Below, one piece after another: positions 1-7,310 of a DNA stretch of 64,000 bases. The stretch is taken from contig NZ_PQHZ01000015.1 of the NCBI RefSeq assembly GCF_003385185.1, positions 1 through 64,000 of the forward strand, read 5' to 3'. The DNA is from Amycolatopsis palatopharyngis. Lineage in GTDB: Bacteria > Actinomycetota > Actinomycetes > Mycobacteriales > Pseudonocardiaceae. A model generated the notes under the pieces. It was not told the origin of the DNA, did no database searches, and worked only from the letters and a program-made list of their open reading frames with translations. The position numbers and the translations under genes are program-made. Position 1 is the first letter of the stretch, and every line of letters begins with the position of its first letter.

Positions 1-190
1 CAATCACTCAAAGAAACCCACAAAGGGTATTCTCATACATAAGCTCTACTGGCTTAGTTCACTAGCACACTGTTGAGTTCTCAAGCAACACACCACTACG
101 CGAAAAGCTTGTTATTATCCCGAGGCAAGCCGTATCCGCCGTTTAAAGTCCGAAGACTCAAGTCGGAGGTTGTGCCCCACCTCAGGGCCG
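1..190 (-). other. rRNA operon leader (16S gene lies beyond the left edge)
   Basis: Read on the minus strand, this stretch lies downstream of a strong promoter and contains TTGAGAACTCAACAGTGTG at about 66-88. That motif is typical of actinobacterial rRNA leaders and 16S-23S spacers and is tied to antitermination and processing. The strand and the promoter at 198-226 place the operon leftward, so the 16S gene should start just outside the window. A spacer was considered, but the TTGACA promoter upstream favours a leader. No mature rRNA is present here. Confidence 0.7.
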
Positions 191-197
191 TCGCAGA

Positions 198-226
198 ACG
201 TTACCCGGTTCGATTCGCGGTGTCAA
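198..226 (-). promoter_or_regulatory. Probable rrn promoter
   Basis: On the minus strand TTGACA (221-226) is followed after 17 bases by TAACGT (198-203), a near-consensus housekeeping sigma promoter as used by actinobacterial rRNA operons. Transcription would begin near 191 and enter the leader carrying the antitermination-like motif. Confidence 0.7.
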
Positions 227-838
227 CCCGCTCGACCCGGGGGCCAAGTTCTCGCTGAAGCGTACTTCACCGAGTTCTCTCGGCCGCCATCCGGTCCTTC
301 AGGGGCGAGTTCCTCTCGGTTCTCTTCCCCGTCGGCCCGGTGTTCCTGGCGACAAAGAGAAGATTACATGCCTGGGAAGACCCCGAAAACAGGGGGGTGC
401 CTTAACGGCTTAACCGCAGGTCAGGCCGCATTTTCTGACCGAAGGACAGTGGTTGCGGCCCAGCGTGCGTCCGCGAACCGCTCGTACGCGGCGGCGGAAG
501 AGGGCATTCGGCGTCCGCCAACCAGCCCGCGAGGAACGACAGACCGACCGGCAGCGGCGCTTTCTGCTGCGAGTCGACGGGGGTTGGCACCCGGCTGATC
601 GGACCGAGGCCGGGTCCGGCCGATGCCCACCGGGGCGAGGGAGCACCGCTGAGCCGGCGAACGACCAGCACGTTGAGCGGCGGCCGAGCCGGGAGCCGCG
701 ATGGCCGTGGTGGCCACGGTGGCCGCGGTGGCGTGGTCCCTCGGCATACCTGGCCGCCTTCCTGGGCAGAGCGTGTCCGCACACGCGTGGCGCGGGCTGC
801 CGCCACTCATCACCCGCGGGTCGGAAAGGTGTCGCGAC
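227..838. other. Intergenic region without a supported gene
   Basis: About 610 bases separate the rRNA promoter from the 3' end of glnA2. Several open frames cross it on both strands, but all are arginine/proline-rich, lack recognisable domains and lack convincing ribosome binding sites; two run into glnA2 out of frame. A short run of imperfect GGTGGCC(A/G)C units lies at about 700-735. I see no tRNA and no strong terminator hairpin. Confidence 0.5.
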
Positions 839-2182
839 TCAGAGCACCGGCAACAGCGTGCGCAGTTCGTAGGGAGTGACCGCGCTCCTGTAGTTGTTCC
901 ACTCCGCACGCTTGTTGCGCAGGAAGAAGTCGTAGACGTGCTCCCCGAGTGCTTCCGGCAACAGCTCGGAGCGGTCCATCTCGGCGAGCGCCTCCCCCAG
1001 GTTCTGCGGCAGCTGGGCATAACCGGCGGCCCTGCGCTCCGCGTCCGAGAGCGACCAGATGTTGTCCTCGGCGGGCGGGGGTAGCTCGTAACCCTGCTCG
1101 ATGCCCTTCAATCCGGCCGCGAGGATCACCGAGTACGCGAGATAGGGGTTGCACGCCGAGTCCAGGGTGCGGATCTCGACCCGCCGCGACGAGGCCTTGC
1201 CAGGCGAGTACATCGGCACCCGGACCAGTGCCGAGCGGTTGGACCTGCCCCAGGACACGGTCGTCGGGGCTTCCCCGCCACTGATCAGCCGCTTGTAGGA
1301 GTTCACCCACTGGTTGGTGACCGCGGAGATCTCCCGGGCGTGATGCAGCACGCCAGCCACGAAGGCCTTACCGGTCTCCGACAGCTCATGCGGATCCTCG
1401 GGGTCGTAGAAGGCGTTGCGGTCACCTTCGAAGAGCGACACGTGGGTGTGCATACCCGACCCGGGCTGGTCGGTGAAGGGCTTCGGCATGAACGTGGCCC
1501 GGACGCCCTGGGTGAGCGCCACCTCCTTGACCACGTACCGGAAGGTCATGACGTTGTCGGCCATGGTGAGCGCGTCGGCGTAGCGCAGGTCGATCTCCTG
1601 CTGGCCCGGCGCACCCTCGTGGTGGCTGAACTCGACCGAGATCCCCATGGCCTCGAGGGTCTCGATGGCGTGGCGCCGGAAGTGCGTCGCCGTCGCGTGG
1701 CTGGCCTGGTCGAAGTAGCCACCGTTGTCCGCGGGCTCCGGTTCGGTGCCGTCGTCGGGCAGGGTCGAGAGCAGGAAGAACTCGATCTCCGGGTGGACGT
1801 AGCAGGTGAACCCCGCCTCCCCCGCCTTCGACAGTTGCCTGCGCAGCACATGACGGGGATCCGCCCAGGACGGAGATCCGTCGGGCATGGCGATGTCACA
1901 GAACATCCGCGCGGAGTAGTGCCCGCCCTCCGGGGTCTCCCACGGCAGCACCTGGAACGTGCCGGGGTCCGGCTTGGCGACCATGTCGGACTCGTAGACC
2001 CTGGCGAACCCCTCGATCGCCGATCCGTCGAACCCGATGCCCTCGCTGAACGCACCCTCGAGTTCGGCGGGAGCCACCGCGACCGACTTGAGAAAGCCCA
2101 GTACGTCGGTGAACCAGAGCCGGACGAAACGAATGTCGCGTTCTTCGAGCGTGCGCAGCACGAACTCCTGCTGGCGATCCAT
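839..2182 (-). CDS. glnA2: Glutamine synthetase type I, GlnA2 class
   Basis: A 447-residue cytosolic glutamine synthetase-fold ligase that joins an amine to the gamma-carboxyl of glutamate with ATP. The N-terminal beta-grasp domain includes the stretch GIGFDGSAIEGFAR, followed by the catalytic domain with EIEFF, EFSHHEGAPGQQEIDLR and the glutamate-binding NSYKRL region. It closely matches mycobacterial GlnA2 (Rv2222c) over its full length. The adenylylation-loop tyrosine motif of GlnA1 is not obvious. In Streptomyces the GlnA2 class acts as a gamma-glutamylpolyamine synthetase, which would suit the polyamine-type locus at 15.6-22.9 kb, but ammonia ligation is equally possible. The ATG start has no good Shine-Dalgarno sequence. 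Downstream on the same strand there is no gene, so it appears monocistronic. Confidence 0.93.
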   Translation of the reverse strand: MDRQQEFVLRTLEERDIRFVRLWFTDVLGFLKSVAVAPAELEGAFSEGIGFDGSAIEGFARVYESDMVAKPDPGTFQVLPWETPEGGHYSARMFCDIAMPDGSPSWADPRHVLRRQLSKAGEAGFTCYVHPEIEFFLLSTLPDDGTEPEPADNGGYFDQASHATATHFRRHAIETLEAMGISVEFSHHEGAPGQQEIDLRYADALTMADNVMTFRYVVKEVALTQGVRATFMPKPFTDQPGSGMHTHVSLFEGDRNAFYDPEDPHELSETGKAFVAGVLHHAREISAVTNQWVNSYKRLISGGEAPTTVSWGRSNRSALVRVPMYSPGKASSRRVEIRTLDSACNPYLAYSVILAAGLKGIEQGYELPPPAEDNIWSLSDAERRAAGYAQLPQNLGEALAEMDRSELLPEALGEHVYDFFLRNKRAEWNNYRSAVTPYELRTLLPVL

Positions 2183-2204
2183 GAGCGCAGCGTATGCGTG
2201 TTGT

Positions 2205-2220
2205 GTTACTTCGATGTTTC
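2205..2220 (-). promoter_or_regulatory. Possible GlnR-like half site upstream of glnA2
   Basis: On the minus strand GAAAC and GTAAC are separated by six bases, 22 bases before the glnA2 start. This spacing matches part of the alternating gTnAc/GaAAc GlnR box of actinomycetes, but only two of the four half sites are visible and the position is close to the start codon. Confidence 0.3.
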
Positions 2221-2303
2221 AGGGTGGAGATTCTCCGGTGCCTTATCCAAAGTTCGGCTCGTTCACCACGGACAATCTCCTCGATCTCCCATCGCACCTG
2301 CAG

Positions 2304-3662
2304 TCAGTCGTCGCGAGCCACCCTCCGGGCGGCCTCCGCCGAATGACTTGTGAACAACCCTCCCTTCGCCCCGTCAGGGCGAATGGAGATCGACATCAGC
2401 GCGGCCACGGCGCAGAGCCCGCCCGCGACGTACCAGGCGAGGTCATAGCTACCGAGTTGGTCCCGGGTCACCCCGGCGCCGAACGCGGCGATGGCGGCAC
2501 CGACCTGGTGCGAGGCGAACACCCAGCCGAAGACGATCGGCCCGGCCGCGTTGCCGAACCGCTCCCGGCAGAGCGCCACGGTCGGCGGCACCGTGGCCAC
2601 CCAGTCCAGGCCGTAGAACACGATGAACGCCCACATGGGCGGCTCCGTGGTCGGCGCGAACAGCATCGGCAGCACCAGCAGCGACGCGCCCCGCAGTACG
2701 TAGTAGGTCGCGAGCAGCTTGCGCGGGTCCACCCTGTCGGTGAGCCAGCCAGAGGCGATGGTGCCCGCCACGTCGAAGATGCCGACCAGCGCCAGCAGCC
2801 CGGCGGCCGTGGTGTGCGGCATGCCGTGGTCGTGGGCCGCCGGAACGAAATGCGTACCGATCAGCCCGTTCGTGGAGGCACCACAGATCGCGAAGCCGCC
2901 CGCCAGCAGCCAGAAGGTCGGGCTTCGAACGGCGTCGCGTAGCACCTGCACCGCGCGCGCCGCCGCATTCCCCGTGGCGGGCGCGGGCTCGGGCGGGGCG
3001 TCTTCGGGCGCACCGAGTGCCGTGGTGCCCACGTCGGCTGGGTTGTCGCGCAACAGCAACAACACGATCGGGACCACGACGAGCGCGGCGGCCGAGATGA
3101 CGAGCGAGGCCGAACGCCAGCCGTGGTCGGTGGCCAGCATCGCGACCACCGGAAGGAACACCAGTTGTCCCGCGGCCCCCGCCGCGGTGAGAACACCGCT
3201 GACCAGTCCCTTGTGCCGGACGAACCACCGGCTGGTCACCGTGGCCACGAACGCGAGCGCCATCGATCCTGTGCCCACGCCGACCAGCACACCCCAGCAC
3301 AGCAACAGTTGCCAGCTCGAGGTCATGAAGACGGTGAGCCCGCTGCCCGCCGAGACGAGCAACAGCGCCCATGCGACGACCTTGCGCATTCCGAAGCGCT
3401 CCATCAGCGCGGCGGCGAACGGCGAGATGAGGCCGTAGAGCAGCAGGTTGATCGACACCGCCGCCGAGATCGTCCCGCGCGACCAGCCGAACTCCGCATG
3501 CAGCGGATCGATCAGCACGCTCGGCGCCGCGCGGAAGCCCGCCGCGCCCACCAGCGCGACGAACGCTGCGATCGCCACGAGCCACGCCCAGTGCGGTTTG
3601 CGCAGCCCGCCCGGCACGCGCGGCCATCGGTCCCCTGGTACTCGCTCCCGCAGTTCGGTCAC
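2304..3662 (-). CDS. MFS transporter, monocarboxylate-type
   Basis: About 452 residues with some twelve hydrophobic segments arranged six plus six around a charged central loop near the middle. The first half has the features HAEFGWSRG after helix 1 and MERFGMRKV between helices 2 and 3, a pattern of the monocarboxylate/oxalate-formate branch of the major facilitator superfamily. It should be an inner-membrane transporter of a small organic acid, but the substrate cannot be told. The GTG start at 3662 is chosen because the upstream ATG at 3734 would overlap the divergent regulator start; no clear ribosome binding site decides between them. The divergent AraC regulator next door could control it. 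Confidence 0.75.
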   Translation of the reverse strand: MTELRERVPGDRWPRVPGGLRKPHWAWLVAIAAFVALVGAAGFRAAPSVLIDPLHAEFGWSRGTISAAVSINLLLYGLISPFAAALMERFGMRKVVAWALLLVSAGSGLTVFMTSSWQLLLCWGVLVGVGTGSMALAFVATVTSRWFVRHKGLVSGVLTAAGAAGQLVFLPVVAMLATDHGWRSASLVISAAALVVVPIVLLLLRDNPADVGTTALGAPEDAPPEPAPATGNAAARAVQVLRDAVRSPTFWLLAGGFAICGASTNGLIGTHFVPAAHDHGMPHTTAAGLLALVGIFDVAGTIASGWLTDRVDPRKLLATYYVLRGASLLVLPMLFAPTTEPPMWAFIVFYGLDWVATVPPTVALCRERFGNAAGPIVFGWVFASHQVGAAIAAFGAGVTRDQLGSYDLAWYVAGGLCAVAALMSISIRPDGAKGGLFTSHSAEAARRVARDD

Positions 3663-3732
3663 GCGAGGAGCCTGCCCGGTATCGGGAAGGAGAACGAGTG
3701 GCCGAAACGCCAATATGTGCAAGAATTCTGCC

Positions 3733-4716
3733 ATGGCTGCCGCAAGTGTTCCCGGACCGCACCGCGTCGTGATCCTGGCCGTCGACGAGGTGATCGGCTA
3801 CGACCTGCACATACCGCCGCAGGTCTTCGGGGCGGCGGGACAGGATCGCTACGACGTCCGCATCTGTGGCGTCGACGAACAGCCGGTGCGACTCACCGCG
3901 GGCTACACGGCGGTACTCGAACACGGGCCGGAGGCGCTGGAGACGGCGGACACCGTCGTCATCCCCGGAACCACGGTGAGCGGGCCCCGCTGGCACGGCG
4001 TTCTGCCGGACGCGCTGGCGGACGCGCTGGCCAGGATTCCCCGGCACGCGCGGCTGATGTCGATCTGCACGGGCGCCTTCGTACTCGCCGCGGCCGGCCT
4101 GCTCGACGGGCGGAGGGCAACCACTCACTGGGCCCACGCCGAACAGTTCCGGCGGCTGTATCCGAAGGTGCTGCTCGACGAGAACGTGCTGTTCGTTGAC
4201 GACGGCCAGGTGCTGACCTCGGCGGGGCTGTCCGCGGGAACCGACCTGTGCCTGCACGTGGTGCGCAGGGACCACGGCAGCGAGGTCGCCAACCGGGCCG
4301 CCCGTTACTGCGTCGTCCCGCCCTGGCGCGACGGCGGGCAGTCGCAGTTCATCGACCGGCCACTGCCCGATCCCGACTCGGGCAGCACCGCGGCGACCCG
4401 GGAGTGGGCACTACGACACCTCGGACAGGCGCTCGACGTCCCCACGCTGGCCGCTCACGCGCGCATGAGCCTGCGGACCTTCAGCAGGCGATTTCGCGCC
4501 GAAACCGGTCTCACCCCTCGGGCCTGGCTCATTCAGCAGCGGGTCCAGCACGCACGGCACCTGCTGGAGACGACGAACCTCACCGTGGACCGCGTGGCCG
4601 CCGAAGCGGGTCTTGGCACGGCGGCCTCGCTACGCCAGCACCTCAACTCCGCGATCGGTGTGTCCCCACTGGCATATCGCCGGACCTTCGCGAATCCCCC
4701 AGCCAGGTCGCGTTAA
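3733..4716 (+). CDS. GlxA-family AraC transcriptional regulator with DJ-1/PfpI domain
   Basis: A 327-residue regulator. Residues 10-190 form a DJ-1/PfpI-type amidotransferase-like domain with the nucleophile-elbow motif SICTGAF (Cys112) and the downstream TSAGLSAGTDL. Residues about 225-315 carry two AraC helix-turn-helix motifs (DVPTLAAHARMSLRTFSRRF and LTVDRVAAEAGLG). In this family (FtrA/GlxA) the first domain usually senses a small ligand and has lost enzymatic activity. It is divergent from the MFS gene, with starts about 70 bases apart, so regulation of that transporter is a fair inference. ATG 3733 is used; an in-frame ATG at 3715 is possible, and neither has a clear ribosome binding site. 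Confidence 0.88.
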   Translation: MAAASVPGPHRVVILAVDEVIGYDLHIPPQVFGAAGQDRYDVRICGVDEQPVRLTAGYTAVLEHGPEALETADTVVIPGTTVSGPRWHGVLPDALADALARIPRHARLMSICTGAFVLAAAGLLDGRRATTHWAHAEQFRRLYPKVLLDENVLFVDDGQVLTSAGLSAGTDLCLHVVRRDHGSEVANRAARYCVVPPWRDGGQSQFIDRPLPDPDSGSTAATREWALRHLGQALDVPTLAAHARMSLRTFSRRFRAETGLTPRAWLIQQRVQHARHLLETTNLTVDRVAAEAGLGTAASLRQHLNSAIGVSPLAYRRTFANPPARSR

Positions 4717-4726
4717 CGTAACGCCC

Positions 4727-5527
4727 ATGCTTCGCCGTCGAATCGCGCTGGTCACCGTGCTCGCGCTGGGACTGACCGGGGCCTGCTCCCCCGCACCCGA
4801 CACGACCGGACCACTGCCGGACGGCACACGGCTCGTGCAGGAATCAGCCGAGTTCGTCGAGCAACTGCGCAGCGTCCGGTTCGCCTTCGGCACGAGCGGC
4901 ACGATCCCCGGCCTGAACATCCGCGAGGTCACCGGCCATGCCGTGGTCGATGGCAGCCGCTTCGGCTGGGCTCGTGGCGAGGCGGACCTGCAGCATGTCA
5001 CCGAACGCGAGCAGGTCGAGTTCCTCCTGCGGGGTGAGTCCGTACGGCTGACCGACGAACAGGGCGACGTCACCGAACGGCCCGTGCCCGCGCCGTACTA
5101 CCCGGCCGCGTTCCTCGACGCCGACCACGGCCTTGCCGATTTGATGCGGCGCACGACGGGGCTGGAGACCGAGGGCAAGGAGGACATAGAGGAGGTGTCC
5201 ACCTTCCGGATCAACGGGTCCGTTCCGGCGGAGGTCGTGTCCGTACTGGTTCCGGGCATCCGGTCCGACGTGAACGTCAAGTTCTGGGTCGACAGGCAGC
5301 AGCCGCACGCGCTGGTCCGGCTGTGGATGCAGATTCCCCCGCAGCAGCCGAAGGAAGGCGCTGTGATGCTCGAACTCGCACTGTCCGAGCACAACGCCCC
5401 GGTGTCCGGCGCCCCACGCGCTGATGCCCGGTCAGGGCCCGGCCGGAGCGCGCGCCCGGACAGCACCGCCGGAGTCGGTCAGGAGCAGCGGGTGTCCCCC
5501 GCCGGCAGCGCTCCGTCGACCAGATAA
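4727..5527 (+). CDS. LppX/LprG/LprA/LprF-like lipoprotein
   Basis: A 266-residue exported lipoprotein. A short basic N-terminus and hydrophobic stretch end in the lipobox LTGAC with the lipidated Cys20. The body (about 25-230) has the one-sided beta-half-barrel pattern of the LppX_LprAFG family, which binds triacylated lipids and carries them across the periplasm in mycobacteria. It starts ten bases after the AraC gene. The last 40 or so residues are Ser/Arg/Pro-rich, unlike the family's usual short end, and their 3' 49 bases overlap the end of the convergent peptidase gene, which suggests either read-on past an older stop or a small frameshift. Confidence 0.75.
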   Translation: MLRRRIALVTVLALGLTGACSPAPDTTGPLPDGTRLVQESAEFVEQLRSVRFAFGTSGTIPGLNIREVTGHAVVDGSRFGWARGEADLQHVTEREQVEFLLRGESVRLTDEQGDVTERPVPAPYYPAAFLDADHGLADLMRRTTGLETEGKEDIEEVSTFRINGSVPAEVVSVLVPGIRSDVNVKFWVDRQQPHALVRLWMQIPPQQPKEGAVMLELALSEHNAPVSGAPRADARSGPGRSARPDSTAGVGQEQRVSPAGSAPSTR

Positions 5528-7083
5528 TCCGTGGCCACCTCGTCCACACAGGAAACGCCCTGCAGGAAGACGGTGTGCTGGGTGCCCTCGTAGGTGAGCA
5601 ACGCCCCGCCCATCGCCTTGGCGAGGTTCACCCCGGCCTCATACGGAGTGGCGGGGTCGTTCGTCGTGGAGATCACCAGCGCCGGCGGTACCCCGTCCAC
5701 ATTGGGCAGATGCGGTTGTGAGGTGTTGGGGACCGGCCAGAACGCGCAGGCGTCCAGTGCGGCACCGTCCGGCCTGCCATCGTCAAGGAACGGCGCTGCT
5801 TCGGAGTACCTGCGCTGGGCCTCGAGGATCTTGGCCTTGTCGGTCACCCGCGGATCGTCCACACACCGGATAGCGGTGAACGCGTCCTGGGTGGAGGCGT
5901 ACTCGCCGTCGCTGCCCCGTTGGTTGTACATGTCGGCGAGTGCCATCAGCGTGGCTCCGCGCCCTTCACGCAACTCGTTGAGCCCGGAGTTCAGCTGCCC
6001 CCAGAACTGCTGTGAGTACAGCGCCTGGATCGTGCCCGTGGTGGCGTCCTCGTAGGAAAGGGGCCTGCCGTCCCCGGCGTCCACCGGGTCCTCGATCAGC
6101 GGCTGCACCAGATCCTGGTATGCCTTTGTCGCTTCGGCCTTGCCGGTCCCGAGCGCACAGTCCTGCTGCCGCACGCACCACGAGGTGAACTCGTCGAAGG
6201 CGACCCCGAACCCCTCACCCTGTGCCACCAGCGACTCGACCAGGTCCTGTTCCGGGTCCAGCGCGCCGTCCAGCACGAGCGCGCGCACGTTCCGCGGGAA
6301 TGCCTCGGCGTAGGTGTAACCGATCCGAGTGCCGTAGGAGTAGCCGGCGTACGTCAGCTTCTCGTCGCCGAGTGCCGAGCGCAGTACATCCATGTCCTTG
6401 ACGACGTCGCGCGTGCCGATCGCGGCCAGCATCCGCGCACCGTGGTCGGTGCGCTTGGTGCAGCGCTCGGCGAACTCCTTCTCCTCTGCCTCCTGCGCGC
6501 GCACGCCGGCAGCCGAACCGTCGGTTTCGGAGTCGCTCGCCCGGTCGGCGTCCCGTTCGGCGTCGGTGAGGCACTCCACCTGTGGCTCGCTGGCTCCTAC
6601 CCCACGGGGGTCGAAACCGACCAGGTCGAACTTCTGCCCGATCTCTGTCCCGGAGACCTGACCGGCGATTGAAGCGGCCGCGACCATGCCGGAGGCGCCC
6701 GGCCCACCGGGGTTGATCACGAGGGAGCCGATGCGCTGCTCGGACTCGCCCGCGCGCGAGCGCAACAGCCCGACGGTGATCGTCTCGCCGTCGGGCTCGG
6801 CGTAGTCCAGCGGCACCGTGAGCCGCGCGCACTGCAGAGCGGTGGAGCCGAAGACCGACTCGGCGTCCTCGGAGGTGGCGTAGGGCGCGCACTCTCCCCA
6901 TTCGAGGGGCTGGGAGTAGAACCGCTCCAGCCCCGCGGGGACCGCACCGGCGGGTCCTCTGGTCTCGGTCGCCGCCGCGGCAACCTCCTGCCCGGGCTCG
7001 CCGGATGTACAACTGGCCAGTACCACGGCCAGCAGACCCACGACGGCTACACAAGCGGACCGGTAGCGTTTGAGGAGGCGCAC
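5479..7083 (-). CDS. Exported alpha/beta-hydrolase, tripeptidyl aminopeptidase / Hip1-CaeA type
   Basis: A 534-residue lipoprotein peptidase. The signal peptide ends in a lipobox with Cys25 (VVLASC). The alpha/beta-hydrolase core shows the oxyanion region NPGGPGASG, the DPRGVGAS stretch and the nucleophile elbow GYSYG; the C-terminal part has NDPATPYEAG with the acid and GTQHTVF with the catalytic histidine. This is the Streptomyces SlpD/tripeptidyl-aminopeptidase and mycobacterial Rv2223c/Rv2224c family, which lies next to glnA2 in mycobacteria. It should trim peptides at the cell surface. GTG 7083 gives the best signal peptide; another GTG at 7116 is possible. Its 3' end overlaps the convergent lipoprotein gene by 49 bases. 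Confidence 0.88.
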   Translation of the reverse strand: MRLLKRYRSACVAVVGLLAVVLASCTSGEPGQEVAAAATETRGPAGAVPAGLERFYSQPLEWGECAPYATSEDAESVFGSTALQCARLTVPLDYAEPDGETITVGLLRSRAGESEQRIGSLVINPGGPGASGMVAAASIAGQVSGTEIGQKFDLVGFDPRGVGASEPQVECLTDAERDADRASDSETDGSAAGVRAQEAEEKEFAERCTKRTDHGARMLAAIGTRDVVKDMDVLRSALGDEKLTYAGYSYGTRIGYTYAEAFPRNVRALVLDGALDPEQDLVESLVAQGEGFGVAFDEFTSWCVRQQDCALGTGKAEATKAYQDLVQPLIEDPVDAGDGRPLSYEDATTGTIQALYSQQFWGQLNSGLNELREGRGATLMALADMYNQRGSDGEYASTQDAFTAIRCVDDPRVTDKAKILEAQRRYSEAAPFLDDGRPDGAALDACAFWPVPNTSQPHLPNVDGVPPALVISTTNDPATPYEAGVNLAKAMGGALLTYEGTQHTVFLQGVSCVDEVATDYLVDGALPAGDTRCS

Positions 7084-7155
7084 ACCGACGATGGTGCCAT
7101 CCGGCCGGATCGGCACCGTCGGGACGGCTCGGAGTCAGGACTGAGAACTACGGAT

Positions 7156-7235
7156 TGCGAGGTCACGGTGATCCGTGGAACTCGGCCGGCGAAGTCCCGC
7201 TATCGAGGCGGCAGGGCGTCAACCAGCAGAACCGG
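7156..7235 (+). repeat. 80-bp dispersed repeat, copy 1
   Basis: This segment aligns without gaps to 55645-55724 on the minus strand, with 64 of 80 positions identical by my count. The best conserved blocks are GGCCGGCGAAGT and AGCAGAACCGG. Here it is intergenic, between the divergent peptidase and secA2 genes. Confidence 0.75.
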
Positions 7236-7310
7236 GCAATCCCTGGGAGTCGGAGCCCTGGCGACTCGATCGCGGACCCGAGTTCACAGATAGGACTAAG
7301 GAGGCCACGG

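Noticed and set aside
1..190. Part of a mature 16S or 23S rRNA gene
   Set aside because: No conserved rRNA core sequence is present; only the leader motif and promoter fit.
402..1020. Overlapping open frames downstream of glnA2 on the minus strand
   Set aside because: Compositional frames rich in Arg and Pro, no domain, no ribosome binding site, and partly out-of-frame shadows of glnA2.
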